From the NCBI RefSeq assembly GCF_002252445.1, contig NZ_NNRJ01000019.1, forward strand, positions 1-64,000: DNA of 64,000 nucleotides, read 5' to 3'. The notes under the pieces were generated by a model that was not told the DNA's origin, did not search any database, and was given only the letters and a program-made list of their open reading frames with translations. The translations under genes were made by a program, and so were the position numbers. Of the stretch, positions 34,272-44,235 are shown in pieces (position 1 is the stretch's first letter; each line of letters starts with the position of its first letter). Origin of the DNA: Brucella thiophenivorans. GTDB lineage: Bacteria; Pseudomonadota; Alphaproteobacteria; Rhizobiales; Rhizobiaceae.

Positions 34272-35984
34272 ATGGTGTTTGGTGCCGCCCGCAGAGAGAA
34301 GCAGAGTCATGTGGTAACTTCGCCCGATCTCATGACCCGGTGGGATAAATCGCACGCGAAAATGGCCCCCCTATCGCCGCTTGTTCTCAAGCCATTGCAA
34401 CGCGTCCGCTTTTCTTTTCAAACACATCAGAGTGCCTGCATAGCGCTTGCTTTTGCAACACTCTTTGCGGGTGGCGGGTTTATGTTGCTGACGGGTGGTC
34501 TCGTGCGACATGGCCATGCTTCCCAACCTGTGATGGTTGATCCGAAAACGCTTGTTCATAGCCATGCGGCCATGAAGGATGCACGATTGCTTCCTCAAAA
34601 TGAAATCCAGGATGATCGACGTATTGCAAAGCGCATTGATATTGCGGAAGGCAGCGACGACGGCGAAGCGACACTCTTTACCTATCAGCATGTGATTCTT
34701 GATCTGAAGAATGAGGCGGCGAAAGCGCCCCTGACGCGCAATCAAATCTCCGCTCAGGCGGAAGTCGATCCGCAAATATCGGCGCTCGCCAATCAAAAAG
34801 GTGTGCCGCTTAATGTGAGCTTTGCGCGACCTGTCGATATGGCCCGACAGAACGTCCATGAGATCGTTCTGTCACCCCAATCGAGGGAGAAGTTGAGCGT
34901 TCTCATGCAGGCTGCGGACATAGCATCGCAGGATGCAGAAAACCTTCAAAGGGCGCTTGCACGCAAGGACCTTGTGGCCGGCGATAACCTGGTCCTGCTT
35001 CTTGACCAGCCGTCCAAAGAACCTGCACGTATTTTGGTCGCACGATTCAAACATGGCAATGCGCCCGATTTTGTCTATGGCCGCACCGATGACGGGCTTT
35101 TTCGCTCCAATGGCAATCAGCGGCTATTTGCACGTCTTTCTCATGATGCGATGCTCTCTGCGGCGCATCAATCTGTGAAAGTAAATCCCAATAGTTCTGT
35201 TCAGTCTCGACTGATTGCGGCGGGTGTTCCGCGCGCAGTCGCCGATCACGTTAGAAAACTCGCAAGTGAGAATAATATTTCCCTCGATAGAGGCTCTAAC
35301 GGCGCGCAAAAAATCGATCTGCTGTTTCGTAAAAGTGTCGATACCGACCCGGAACTGGTTTTTGTTGAGTTCAAAACGAGGAGTGAAAGCAAGCGTCTCT
35401 ACAGGCACGAGGTTGAGGGTAACGCGGATTATTTCAACGAGGATGGCTCCTCAATGACCAAATATCTTATGCATAAGCCTCTACCGAATGGTCGCTTGAA
35501 TGATGGATTCGGCTGGCGCATTCATCCTGTTTTGCATGTGCGCAAACACCATAATGGCGTCGATTACGATGCGCCTATCGGCTCTCCGATCGTTGCAGCC
35601 GGGGACGGCGTGGTAGAGTTGATTTCATCGCAAAAGGGCTATGGCAAATATGTCCGCCTGCGTCATCAAGGCGGCTATAGCACCACTTATGCGCATCTTT
35701 CGGGAGAGGTGAAGGGCCTCAAAGTCGGTCAGCATGTCAAGCAGGGCGAGGTAATCGCCTATGTCGGTTCAACCGGCTATTCGACAGGTCCGCATCTTTA
35801 TTACGAATTGAAGGTGGGCGATCAATATGTCGATCCGCTCAAAGCGCAGCTTAAAGCCGGTGAAAAGCTCACAGGTTCATCCATGTCGAGCTTCCGTTCG
35901 GAGATCGACCATGTCGATAAGGTTTTTAAGCAAATGAACCCGACGCCGATCATGGGCGAAGGAGATAATCACACCGGGCGGTAA
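34272..35984 (+). CDS. M23/LytM-fold envelope protein with an altered zinc site
   Basis: 570 residues from ATG 34272 (GGAG at 34257-34260; a TTG three codons upstream lies too close). One N-terminal membrane helix ([20 protein letters not shown]) places the rest in the periplasm. The LytM/M23 domain spans about 395-530: [31 protein letters not shown] with the His-x3-Asp zinc pair, and [10 protein letters not shown]. The last motif reads GPHLYYEL, where active enzymes have HxH; the third zinc ligand is tyrosine. It may therefore be a regulator of amidases, like EnvC or NlpD, rather than an endopeptidase. The end overlaps rsmA by 16 bases, convergently. Confidence 0.82.
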   Translation: MVFGAARREKQSHVVTSPDLMTRWDKSHAKMAPLSPLVLKPLQRVRFSFQTHQSACIALAFATLFAGGGFMLLTGGLVRHGHASQPVMVDPKTLVHSHAAMKDARLLPQNEIQDDRRIAKRIDIAEGSDDGEATLFTYQHVILDLKNEAAKAPLTRNQISAQAEVDPQISALANQKGVPLNVSFARPVDMARQNVHEIVLSPQSREKLSVLMQAADIASQDAENLQRALARKDLVAGDNLVLLLDQPSKEPARILVARFKHGNAPDFVYGRTDDGLFRSNGNQRLFARLSHDAMLSAAHQSVKVNPNSSVQSRLIAAGVPRAVADHVRKLASENNISLDRGSNGAQKIDLLFRKSVDTDPELVFVEFKTRSESKRLYRHEVEGNADYFNEDGSSMTKYLMHKPLPNGRLNDGFGWRIHPVLHVRKHHNGVDYDAPIGSPIVAAGDGVVELISSQKGYGKYVRLRHQGGYSTTYAHLSGEVKGLKVGQHVKQGEVIAYVGSTGYSTGPHLYYELKVGDQYVDPLKAQLKAGEKLTGSSMSSFRSEIDHVDKVFKQMNPTPIMGEGDNHTGR

Positions 35985-36802
35985 GCGTTTGCAAGGGCGA
36001 CGAATTCCTCGACGCTCAATGTCTCAGCGCGGCGCGTGCCATCAATACCGGTTTTTTCCAAGAGTACCGCTCCGCCAACCGGTTTAAGGCTCTGGCGTAG
36101 CATTTTGCGACGTTGGCCAAAAGCTGCCTGCGTGATCTGCCCCAATGCATCTGCACGACACGGCAATGGCTCTTCGCGGGGTATGATATGCACAACCGAA
36201 GACATGACTTTTGGTGGCGGCGTAAAAGCTTGTGGCGAAACATCAAATGCGATTTTCGAATGCGCGCGCCAGCCTGCCAGCACCCCAAGACGTCCATAAT
36301 GATCGCTGTCGGGTGCAGCAACAATACGCTCGGCAACTTCTCGCTGGAACATCAGTGTCATGGACGAGTAAAATGGCGGCCAAGGCTCCGTCAGCAGCCA
36401 GTTGAGCAACAATTGCGTGCCGACATTATAGGGCAGGTTTGCGACGATCCGCGGCTTTCGATCTTCTGGAAACAGTGCCTTGAAGTCCTGTTCCAGTGCA
36501 TCGCCTGAAATGATCCGCAACCGCCCCGGATAATGCGCTTCGATCTCTGCAAGCGCGTCAAGACAGCGCTCGTCGCGTTCGATAGCGGTAACATAGGCAC
36601 CCTGTGCCAGGAGTGCCCGGGTAAGACCGCCGGGGCCGGGGCCAACCTCAATGACCGGCTGGTCTTGAAGTATGCCGGACTGCCGCGCGATTTTCGACGT
36701 CAGATTGAGGTCGAACAGGAAATTCTGGCCGAGCGATTTTTTCGGCATCAAATCATGGCGTTCGATGACTTCACGCAGCGGCGGAAGAGTATCTATGCTC
36801 AT
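35969..36802 (-). CDS. rsmA: 16S rRNA dimethyladenosine transferase
   Basis: 277 residues. RsmA (KsgA) dimethylates two adjacent adenines near the 3' end of 16S rRNA. Signatures: [14 protein letters not shown] at the N-terminus, SAM motif [21 protein letters not shown], and the catalytic NLPYN near 123. The start overlaps the pdxA stop in an ATGA. It ends the lptF-lptG-lptD-surA-pdxA-rsmA gene run, whose order resembles that of enteric bacteria. Confidence 0.96.
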   Translation of the reverse strand: MSIDTLPPLREVIERHDLMPKKSLGQNFLFDLNLTSKIARQSGILQDQPVIEVGPGPGGLTRALLAQGAYVTAIERDERCLDALAEIEAHYPGRLRIISGDALEQDFKALFPEDRKPRIVANLPYNVGTQLLLNWLLTEPWPPFYSSMTLMFQREVAERIVAAPDSDHYGRLGVLAGWRAHSKIAFDVSPQAFTPPPKVMSSVVHIIPREEPLPCRADALGQITQAAFGQRRKMLRQSLKPVGGAVLLEKTGIDGTRRAETLSVEEFVALANAYRPV

Positions 36803-37830
36803 GATTTCTGTCCTGCCTGATTTTCTGCAAGTTCCTGCGCCAGACGAATTGCAGCAATTAGACTGTCAGGTCGCGCAACGCCCTTGCCTGCAATATCAAA
36901 AGCGGTGCCGTGATCCGGTGATGTGCGGATGAAAGGCAGGCCCAGCGTCACATTGACCGTTTCATCAAAGGCAAGCGCCTTGGCGGGGATTAGCGCCTGA
37001 TCGTGATACATACAAATCGCCACGTCATAGGTTGCGCGAGCGGGGGCGTGAAACATCGTATCTGCGGGCAGTGGTCCCCAGGCATTGATGCCTGATTTTT
37101 GCAATTCTTCCACCGCTGGGCGGATGATCGCATCGTCTTCTTTACCAAGCGCCCCACCTTCACCGGCATGTGGGTTCAGGCCGGAAATAGCGAGGCGAGG
37201 GGCGGTAATGCCAAAGCGTTCGGTCAGTTCTTGCGCAGTGATTTGGGATATTTCCAGAATATCGTCCTTGGTCAATATGCGAGGAACATCTGCGAGCGGA
37301 ATATGAATGGTAACCGGTACTGCGCGCAATTCGGGGCCTGCAAGCATCATCACCGGAATTACTTTATGTCCTAGGTGCTTGCTTGCAAGTTCAGCAAGGA
37401 ATTCTGTATGGCCGGGATGCTTGAAACCAGCATCATAGAGCGGTTTTTTTGCAATGGGACATGTCACGACAGCAGAGGTTTGGCCAGCAATTGTAAGGCT
37501 TACAGCACGTTCAATAGCCTCAAGAATGCCCGCGGCATTCTCCGGCAACGGCTTTCCGGCGCTTTCAATATGCCTGTTTACAAGCGGTAAAACGGGTAGC
37601 TTTTGGTCGAAAATATCAGCGGCATCGCTTGGCTTTGCGATTGTCGCAATCGGCACATTCAAACCGAGAAGCTGCGCTCGCGCCAAAAGCTGATCAGGAT
37701 CAGCAATGATCAGAAATGGCGGCAGCGAGAATTCTGTGCGCTTCAGCCATGTATTGAGAGCAACGTCAGCTCCAACGCCGGAAGGATCGCCAATGCTTAT
37801 GGCGAGCGGAGGAACCGATTGAATGCGCAT
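36799..37830 (-). CDS. pdxA: 4-Hydroxythreonine-4-phosphate dehydrogenase
   Basis: 343 residues from ATG 37830; a longer frame upstream is not conserved in type. PdxA oxidises 4-phosphohydroxythreonine in pyridoxal phosphate synthesis. Motifs: [15 protein letters not shown] at the N-terminus, [12 protein letters not shown] (metal histidine), [17 protein letters not shown] (second histidine) and [16 protein letters not shown] (third). The enzyme is cytosolic although its neighbours are envelope genes. The start codon of rsmA overlaps its stop. Confidence 0.95.
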   Translation of the reverse strand: MRIQSVPPLAISIGDPSGVGADVALNTWLKRTEFSLPPFLIIADPDQLLARAQLLGLNVPIATIAKPSDAADIFDQKLPVLPLVNRHIESAGKPLPENAAGILEAIERAVSLTIAGQTSAVVTCPIAKKPLYDAGFKHPGHTEFLAELASKHLGHKVIPVMMLAGPELRAVPVTIHIPLADVPRILTKDDILEISQITAQELTERFGITAPRLAISGLNPHAGEGGALGKEDDAIIRPAVEELQKSGINAWGPLPADTMFHAPARATYDVAICMYHDQALIPAKALAFDETVNVTLGLPFIRTSPDHGTAFDIAGKGVARPDSLIAAIRLAQELAENQAGQKS

Positions 37831-37923
37831 ATGTTTTACTCGGATAGCTATTGAATAAGGGGGCAGAAGCCCCCTCAAATTATACGGTCAGTTGGCGGCT
37901 GCCAAGACCTTAACGCCCAGGTC

Positions 37924-38889
37924 TTAACGATTGACGATGGTCGCCTTTTCGCGCAGTTCGTCGACATATTTCTTGCTCAGTGCATCTGCCTTCTTTTCCT
38001 GTCCAGAGGCAGAATCCGCACCTTCCATCGAGAATACCAGCTGTGCAACGCGGTCGTCGGATACCTGACGTGTCGAGCAGACGGCAAGAATCTCAACACC
38101 TTTTTCAGTGTCCTGAGGTGCTGTGGCGCGATTGGCGCTGGTTGCCTTCACAGCCTTCGCCCATTCGCCCGGAAGCTGCTGTTCGATAATGCGTCCAAGA
38201 TCGCGCACGGTAACGTCGATCATGCCTTTGGTAAGCTGGCGGGTGCTGTCGCAGCTTTGGAAACGTGAGCGCAATGCATTGGCTTCCTGACGGCGCTTGC
38301 TGAGCAAGGCTGGCGAACGTTTGGAACTGGGAACAACGAAAATAACTTGCTGCAACTGATATTCCGTCGCAACCGGCTTCTTGCCGCCATCTTTGAGCAT
38401 GCGCTGCACAGCATCCTGCTCACTGACCATGCCAGTTGCGCGGAAGCGTGCGCTGACAAGGCGACCCCAGCCCATCTGGACCATAATGTATTTTTTAAAA
38501 TGGTCAGGCGTAATTCCAGCCTGATTCATAACCTGATTTAGCTGCGCTACGCTCATTTTGTTGCGTGTCGCAAAACCGGCATAGGCTTCGTCAACTTCCT
38601 TGTCGGAAATATTAATGCCGCGCGTCTTCATTTCGACGCGCTTGAGCATTTCTTCCGTCAGCTCCTGACGCGCAGTCTGGTTAAGGTTGCCACCCTTTCG
38701 CTGCAACTTCAAAAAGTTGGCGCGGCGCTGAATGTCACCATTGGTGATCACATTGCCGGACACAATGATCTTAGCCTCTGCTGAATTTGACGCGGCGAGG
38801 GCCGGGCTCAGCATCGCAGCCGATCCAAGCGCCGTGAAACATACGGCGGCGCCCATCATGGAGGCGAAAAGAGGTTTAGCAAACATCAT
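37924..38889 (-). CDS. surA: SurA-like periplasmic chaperone
   Basis: 321 residues. Signal peptide at the N-terminus (AAVCFTALGSAAMLSPALAA). The SurA N-terminal domain follows (IIVSGNVITNGDIQRRANFL, RQELTEEMLKRVEMKTRGI, SDKEVDEAYAG). A single parvulin-like region sits at about 175-290, but the usual HILV and GGDLGW-type motifs are weak (YQLQQVIFVVPS, VRDLGRI) and two cysteines are present, so peptidyl-prolyl isomerase activity is doubtful. It is shorter than E. coli SurA, which has two parvulin domains. Position between lptD and pdxA supports the SurA identity and a role in outer-membrane protein folding. Confidence 0.85.
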   Translation of the reverse strand: MMFAKPLFASMMGAAVCFTALGSAAMLSPALAASNSAEAKIIVSGNVITNGDIQRRANFLKLQRKGGNLNQTARQELTEEMLKRVEMKTRGINISDKEVDEAYAGFATRNKMSVAQLNQVMNQAGITPDHFKKYIMVQMGWGRLVSARFRATGMVSEQDAVQRMLKDGGKKPVATEYQLQQVIFVVPSSKRSPALLSKRRQEANALRSRFQSCDSTRQLTKGMIDVTVRDLGRIIEQQLPGEWAKAVKATSANRATAPQDTEKGVEILAVCSTRQVSDDRVAQLVFSMEGADSASGQEKKADALSKKYVDELREKATIVNR

Positions 38890-39122
38890 CTTTCTTTCCC
38901 GGTTCCTTCAGGTCGGCAATGCGAAGCTTGCCTGATCTCGTAACATATTAGAGCGTCGCATCACCATGCGGCCCAATATAAGCCAATCATATGATGATGA
39001 CTGTATAGAGGACCCAGTGCGGCGAAACAATGACCCGCGAACATTTTGCGAGGGGTTTGGAGAGACTTAGCTAAATAAAATCGATAAAAAAGGGCGAGTT
39101 CGTGCATGCGAGAATGCAATAA

Positions 39123-39151
39123 AACTGGAAGCGGTTGGAATGCTTCCAGTT
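39123..39151 (-). terminator. Terminator-like hairpin after lptD
   Basis: Ten-base-pair stem (AACTGGAAGC / GCTTCCAGTT) with a nine-base loop. On the minus strand it is followed by TTATTGC, so it may end part of the lptF-lptG-lptD transcription before surA. Confidence 0.6.
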
Positions 39152-39160
39152 CTAATTTGC

Positions 39161-41560
39161 CTAAAAGGACTGTCCTGTACCAATATCGCCGAGCGTTCGA
39201 AGAGATATATTAAAGTTCACGCTGTTAGAAGCCTTGCTTTCACCGGGGTTGCGGCTTTGAACAAAAGCCATCGAATAAGTGAAGCACTCATCGTCATAAG
39301 CAAGACCGGAAGATGCGCGAACCAATGTATCTGATACAAGGTCATAAGTACCTGAACCAAACACCCTCCAGTTGTCGTTGATCTTTATGTTTGTAGATCC
39401 GCCGACTTCCTGACGAATATCCGAATAACCATAGGCTGGCTGTGCGGCAATATAGGCATAGCGGGCTGAGACGCTCACGCGAGACCAGTTTTGCTGCGCT
39501 TCCAGTTCACCGCGCTTGATTTCGAGATTTCCTTTATCAAAGCGCCCACGTGCCGCTATTGCGAGGCCCGTCGAATTGGACGTGCCGATCATACCGACAT
39601 AGTCGGAACGCGCATCTTGTAAGCCGGAATCCTCACCGACATTGACAAAATCGCTTGTGCCGAACGAATTCACACCACCAAGCTGGAAGGATTGCCCGGC
39701 AAGAGCGTAAAGATTCCAGTCGCTGTTTTCGAAGCTGCCAGAGTAGCGAGCACCTAAGTTGGCGCGTGTCCCACCTTCAACGCGATCATAACCGGAGAAC
39801 TTGTCACGCGAGAAAAGGTTTGTAGCATCGAAGACGAAGCTCTGCGCATCTTCATTTGGAAGTTGGCCAGCATAGCGTTCGTTGTTGCGCATGTAGATCT
39901 GGGCGATTGGCTCCAGAATATGCGTTGAGCTCGTGCTCGAAAACAGGATAGGCCAGCGCAGTTCAAGACCCGCAGTCGCCATTGCGCGAAGGGCTTCGGA
40001 TTTGACCACCGCATCTGTGAAACCAGCAACAGCCGGATCAAAGTTCGTATTCACACTAATCGCATCAGCGCGCAGTGCCAGCAAAGGCGTAATCACCAGA
40101 CCTGAATCGGTGATGATTGTGCGCTTCCACTCAACTTCGCCCGTCAGGCGGGTGTTTGTGCCACTAAAACCTGGAATACGTGGGTATGGCTGTGGAACAA
40201 ACCTATTAAGAGCAGGATCATAAACCTGCGAAGCAGTGCTATTTGCGTTCTTTCGATAAAGAACCTGCAAATTGCTGTTGAAGTTCAGCTCGCCGCCATA
40301 AACAGATTCTGGCGCTGTGTAAGAATAGTCGAGACTTGGGAAAACCCAAGGCTGCTTCGAGTGCATCTCAACATCGCTGTAAGCTGACGTGAGGGGATAG
40401 GATTCCTGCACATTAAAGCGATAGAAATTCAGATCGAAGTAATTGCGGTCATTGATGCCGCGCAGGTAAATATTGGAAACCTGTGTCTGGCCCGAGTAAC
40501 CTGCAAGATCATATGTACGGCTGAAATTACGGTCAGTCTGGGCCATAATGTCCCAGCCTGCTTTCCAACGCGAATTGATGTCGAAATCACCTTTCGACGC
40601 AATCATTCCGCGATTTTTTTCTTCGCGATCAATTGTGTTTGCATCAAACTCGCCGGGCTTCATCTGATGAATTCCCGCGATCTGGAGATTATAGGTGCCG
40701 TTTTCGAGACGATGACGCCATTCCGCCTGCGTCAGAAAACCCTGCTTCGTATAAGCGGTTGTCGACAGTGTCAGGTCGTAATTGGGTGCAAGCGCCCAGA
40801 AATAGGAATTCTTGATGCCGAAGCCGAGATCATCCTTGTAGGCAAAGCCCGGAAACAGAAAGCCGCTTTTGCGTTTGACTGTCGGGTCGGCCATTTCGAA
40901 AGCGGGGAAATAGGCCAGCGGCATACCGAACAGCTCGAACTTGCCACGCTCGAAACGCACGGTTTTGGTCGCGCTGTTCCAGATGATCTTGCGTGCCTTG
41001 ATCTGCCAGAGAACCGGCTTGTCAGGATCTTTTTCGCAAGCCTGACAGGCGGTGTAGACACCATTATTGAATGTGGTGATCTCGCCATTGCTGCGTTCAG
41101 CACTTTCAGCGGCAAAACGCGTATTGTCGGTTGTTTCGACGCGCAGGCCATTGACGAAGCCATCGCGGAAACTATCTGTGACATCCAGATGATCCGAGTA
41201 GATTTTGTTGCCGTCGCGCTCGACGATCTCGACATTTCCGGTCGCAGTCATGCGACGGGTCTGCTGATTATAGGTCACCTGATCCGCAACGAGGCGATTA
41301 CCGTCATACTCGATGCGAACCTTACCTTGTGCGGTAACGACGTTTACATCGCGATCATAGACGAGCTCGTCTGCCTGCAAAATCATGTGTGCATTCGGAT
41401 CGCTCTGGTAATTTGCACCAAGAGCATCCTGCGCATGAACCTGCGAAGGGAGAATTGCGACTGAAATAAAAGGTATAGCAAGGGAACACACCAAAGCCGT
41501 CCCGCGTGCGAGACGCGAGAATGAATGGGGCAATACCATGCGGGCGTTACTCAAACCCAC
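39161..41560 (-). CDS. lptD: LPS-assembly outer-membrane protein LptD
   Basis: 799 residues from GTG 41560, chosen for the strong AAGGAGGA just upstream; it overlaps the last base of the lptG stop codon. Signal peptide (ALVCSLAIPFISVAILPSQVHAQ). The N-terminal OstA/jellyroll part (MILQADELVYDRDVNVVTAQ then KVRIEYDGNRL) receives lipopolysaccharide, and the large C-terminal domain is a beta barrel (many aromatic-rich strands such as GFGIKNSYFWALAPNYDLTL). It inserts LPS into the outer leaflet together with LptE. Four-cysteine pattern is reduced compared with E. coli (CQACE and a late Cys). Confidence 0.93.
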   Translation of the reverse strand: MGLSNARMVLPHSFSRLARGTALVCSLAIPFISVAILPSQVHAQDALGANYQSDPNAHMILQADELVYDRDVNVVTAQGKVRIEYDGNRLVADQVTYNQQTRRMTATGNVEIVERDGNKIYSDHLDVTDSFRDGFVNGLRVETTDNTRFAAESAERSNGEITTFNNGVYTACQACEKDPDKPVLWQIKARKIIWNSATKTVRFERGKFELFGMPLAYFPAFEMADPTVKRKSGFLFPGFAYKDDLGFGIKNSYFWALAPNYDLTLSTTAYTKQGFLTQAEWRHRLENGTYNLQIAGIHQMKPGEFDANTIDREEKNRGMIASKGDFDINSRWKAGWDIMAQTDRNFSRTYDLAGYSGQTQVSNIYLRGINDRNYFDLNFYRFNVQESYPLTSAYSDVEMHSKQPWVFPSLDYSYTAPESVYGGELNFNSNLQVLYRKNANSTASQVYDPALNRFVPQPYPRIPGFSGTNTRLTGEVEWKRTIITDSGLVITPLLALRADAISVNTNFDPAVAGFTDAVVKSEALRAMATAGLELRWPILFSSTSSTHILEPIAQIYMRNNERYAGQLPNEDAQSFVFDATNLFSRDKFSGYDRVEGGTRANLGARYSGSFENSDWNLYALAGQSFQLGGVNSFGTSDFVNVGEDSGLQDARSDYVGMIGTSNSTGLAIAARGRFDKGNLEIKRGELEAQQNWSRVSVSARYAYIAAQPAYGYSDIRQEVGGSTNIKINDNWRVFGSGTYDLVSDTLVRASSGLAYDDECFTYSMAFVQSRNPGESKASNSVNFNISLRTLGDIGTGQSF

Positions 41561-42648
41561 TAACCATCCTCCTTATGCAACAAAAAGGAGACACCAAAAA
41601 ATGTCGCAATAATAACTGGAACCCAGGCAGCAACGAATGGCGGAACGAATCCCGCATTCCCGAATGCCTTCACCAAGACCGAAACGACATAAAGCATGAA
41701 GCCAGCAACAACGCCACCCAGAATCATCGCTCCAGACTGACCAAAGCGCACAAATTTCAGAGACACTGTTGCAGCAATGAGCGTCATTGCCATCAACAGC
41801 GCGGGGAGGGCCAGAAGTGACTGGTATTGCATGTCAAATGCGTTTGCAGAATAGCCGAAAGAACGCGCAACTTCGATCTTGTGACGCAATTGCGTGAACG
41901 GAATCGTATCGGGGGTGGCAAGCTTCTCCTCGACATATTCCGGTCGTAACTGAGTTGGAATATCGAAGCTTTCCATTTTGCGCGGTTCTTCACCGCGCGA
42001 GAATCGCGTGACGTCAGTCAGTTCCCAATAACCGTCTTTGAGCTTCGCGGTGCGCGCATCGTAGCGGTTGCTGATTTTCTTCTTTTCATCGAACTGAATA
42101 AAAGTAGCATCGGCAAGAGTAGTGCCACGATCTAGAATGCTTTTGGCACCGATAATCGTTTCACCCTCATCAGTCTTTTGACGCAGCCATGGATCACGAA
42201 GGGCAGAGACATCCGTGACCTTACCGTTTTTCCACGTTGATGCAATTTCATCGGCTTTCGAAAAACCGTAGGCAGCAAACGGATTAAGAATAAAGATCGT
42301 TGCCAGACCGAACAGCAAAGCACCAAAACAAGCTGGCAGCAGAAATTGCCATGCCGAAACACCAACCGAACGTGCCACGACAAGCTCATATTTACGATTG
42401 AGCGAAATGAGTGTCGCCATGGCTGAAAATAAGGCCACAAACGGAATCATCTGCTGCATGATGAAGGGGACGCGCATTGCGGAAATGCCGAGTGCGATCC
42501 AGACCGAATAGCCGGGCAAATTAGCAAGCTTGCTGGCGTTTTCCGTAAAGTCGAGCAGCAAAGCCAGCGCGAAGATACCCAGCAAAAAATAGAATGTTAT
42601 TTGCACATAACGGACAAAGAAATAGCGCCCAAGGGTCCAGCCAATCAT
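41560..42648 (-). CDS. lptG: LPS export permease LptG
   Basis: 362 residues. Three N-terminal and three C-terminal membrane segments flank a periplasmic beta-jellyroll domain (about 125-265), the LptF/LptG plan. Characteristic parts: TLGRYFFVRYVQITFYFLLG, then MQQMIPFVALFSAMATLISL with the coupling helix RKYELVVARSVGVS. With LptF and the LptB ATPase it extracts LPS from the inner membrane. The start overlaps the lptF stop in an ATGA with AGGAGG upstream, and its stop codon overlaps the lptD start. Confidence 0.94.
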   Translation of the reverse strand: MIGWTLGRYFFVRYVQITFYFLLGIFALALLLDFTENASKLANLPGYSVWIALGISAMRVPFIMQQMIPFVALFSAMATLISLNRKYELVVARSVGVSAWQFLLPACFGALLFGLATIFILNPFAAYGFSKADEIASTWKNGKVTDVSALRDPWLRQKTDEGETIIGAKSILDRGTTLADATFIQFDEKKKISNRYDARTAKLKDGYWELTDVTRFSRGEEPRKMESFDIPTQLRPEYVEEKLATPDTIPFTQLRHKIEVARSFGYSANAFDMQYQSLLALPALLMAMTLIAATVSLKFVRFGQSGAMILGGVVAGFMLYVVSVLVKAFGNAGFVPPFVAAWVPVIIATFFGVSFLLHKEDG

Positions 42649-43853
42649 GCGTGACCTCCTGTATCTTTGCGCAATCGTCCCATCACGCGATTATAGACGC
42701 TGGAGATTTGGTCTCTTAACCGATCAAGGCCATCCAGAATACGATCATTCCATTTGTCTGGCAGCCCGATACGACGTCCCATGACAAGTGCATAACCAGT
42801 AAGCAGGATCACACCCAGCGGTATGAGATACATCACAACGATATAAGTTTCGTCCTTGTCCGCGCGATCTGCGGAGAAATATCCGGCCCAATAGACAAGC
42901 AATGCAGTGCTGATCGCCGAGAAGGACGCTGATACACGCGCTTCACGGTGCGAGCGGGAGTCCCCTGCATAAGCGAGCGCAATCATTGCAAAAACCACCG
43001 GATAAAGCCATTCCGACAAGCGGCGATGCAACTCTGCTTTGTAGCGCAAAGGCCGAGTTTGCAGAATCGGATCGTTGGGGTCGGGGTTGAGCAGATAAGA
43101 GAGCGGACGATCCTTGGCATAAATAACGAAATCATCGCCAGCTGATGTGAACTGGCTCAGATCAAATGCATAGGAATTGAATTTGATGATTGAAACCGTT
43201 CCATCAGTAACATCGCGGCGCTGAACTTCGCCATCCTTCATCAGCAACATATCGCCAGCCGGCGTGGTGGCAATGTTGCCGTCCGCTGCATAATAAATCA
43301 GATCAAGCGTCGGGTCGCGGGAATCGGCGATGAACAGACCGCCAATGCTGCCATCTGAACGGCGCTCTGCGATCTGGATATAAAGATTATCGGCAAGTTT
43401 GCGGAAATTACCTTCCTGCACCACGACATTGAGCATATCCGCGCTCGCATTCGCGATCATTGCGCGCATGTTCATGCGCGCATAGGGATCGACATAGTTC
43501 GCGACCAGAAATGATACGACCGAGATAATAGCCGCGAGCATCAATATAGGACGCATGACTGCACTGCGCGGTGCACCCGATGCATTGATGACGACGAGTT
43601 CGGAATCCTGGTTCATCGTCGAGAGCGTCTGCGTAATTGCAATGATCAGCGCAAAGGGCATCACGAGAGGAATTGCAGACGGGATAAGCAGCGAACTGAA
43701 CTGAATGATTGTCTGAATGGACTGGCCGCTTGTGGTGAGAAAGTCCACGCGTTGAAGCACTTGTACCGTCCACGTAATGCCCACCGCAGCACCGAGTACT
43801 GCGAAGAACATGACCGCCACGCGGCGCAGGATGTACAACTCAATCAATTTCAT
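42645..43853 (-). CDS. lptF: LPS export permease LptF
   Basis: 402 residues. It starts LIELYILRRVAVMFFAVLGA, with MPFALIIAITQTLSTMNQDSE and INASGAPRSAVMRP as the coupling helix region, a periplasmic jellyroll, and three C-terminal helices beginning LYPVVFAMIALAYAG. It heads the minus-strand envelope operon and diverges from pepA. Partner of LptG in the LptB2FG transporter. A basic tail of about 40 residues follows the last helix. Confidence 0.94.
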   Translation of the reverse strand: MKLIELYILRRVAVMFFAVLGAAVGITWTVQVLQRVDFLTTSGQSIQTIIQFSSLLIPSAIPLVMPFALIIAITQTLSTMNQDSELVVINASGAPRSAVMRPILMLAAIISVVSFLVANYVDPYARMNMRAMIANASADMLNVVVQEGNFRKLADNLYIQIAERRSDGSIGGLFIADSRDPTLDLIYYAADGNIATTPAGDMLLMKDGEVQRRDVTDGTVSIIKFNSYAFDLSQFTSAGDDFVIYAKDRPLSYLLNPDPNDPILQTRPLRYKAELHRRLSEWLYPVVFAMIALAYAGDSRSHREARVSASFSAISTALLVYWAGYFSADRADKDETYIVVMYLIPLGVILLTGYALVMGRRIGLPDKWNDRILDGLDRLRDQISSVYNRVMGRLRKDTGGHA

Positions 43854-44235
43854 AGGTGGAGTTTACATCCCGGTTCAGTTGAAAAAGCCCGACGCTAAAA
43901 CAGAATCATGGCTCGAAAATTAATAGCTAGCCTAAACGGACTTGGCTAAAATTAGCCGAAGAAATTAGGTTAACAGAGTACTAAAGATTTTTGACTGATA
44001 CCAGCGACAGTGTTTCTAAAGCCATTGGAATAATCGACGCAACCTGTTTTCATCTCTTTTCGCTGTAAGACAGATAGGTACATATCCAAAGCTCGCAAGT
44101 TTTTTATCGAGTTAACGCAAAACTGATTTTGATTGTGTATCGCGCTTGCCGTTTCGCCATATTCGTCTCACATGAGTAAGGAAAAGTCGCGACACAATCG
44201 TGTCATCTCATGGTCTGAGTTTGTTTGGAGTTGTT
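43854..44235. other. Divergent intergenic region between lptF and pepA
   Basis: 382 bases, AT-rich in the middle (43960-44130), which must hold the promoters of the lpt operon and of pepA. I see no repeat, strong hairpin or small gene here. Confidence 0.5.

Noticed and set aside
40667-41464. 265-codon plus-strand frame antisense to lptD
   Set aside because: Long, but the opposite strand encodes a clear LptD with signal peptide and OstA domain; the antisense product has no recognisable features.
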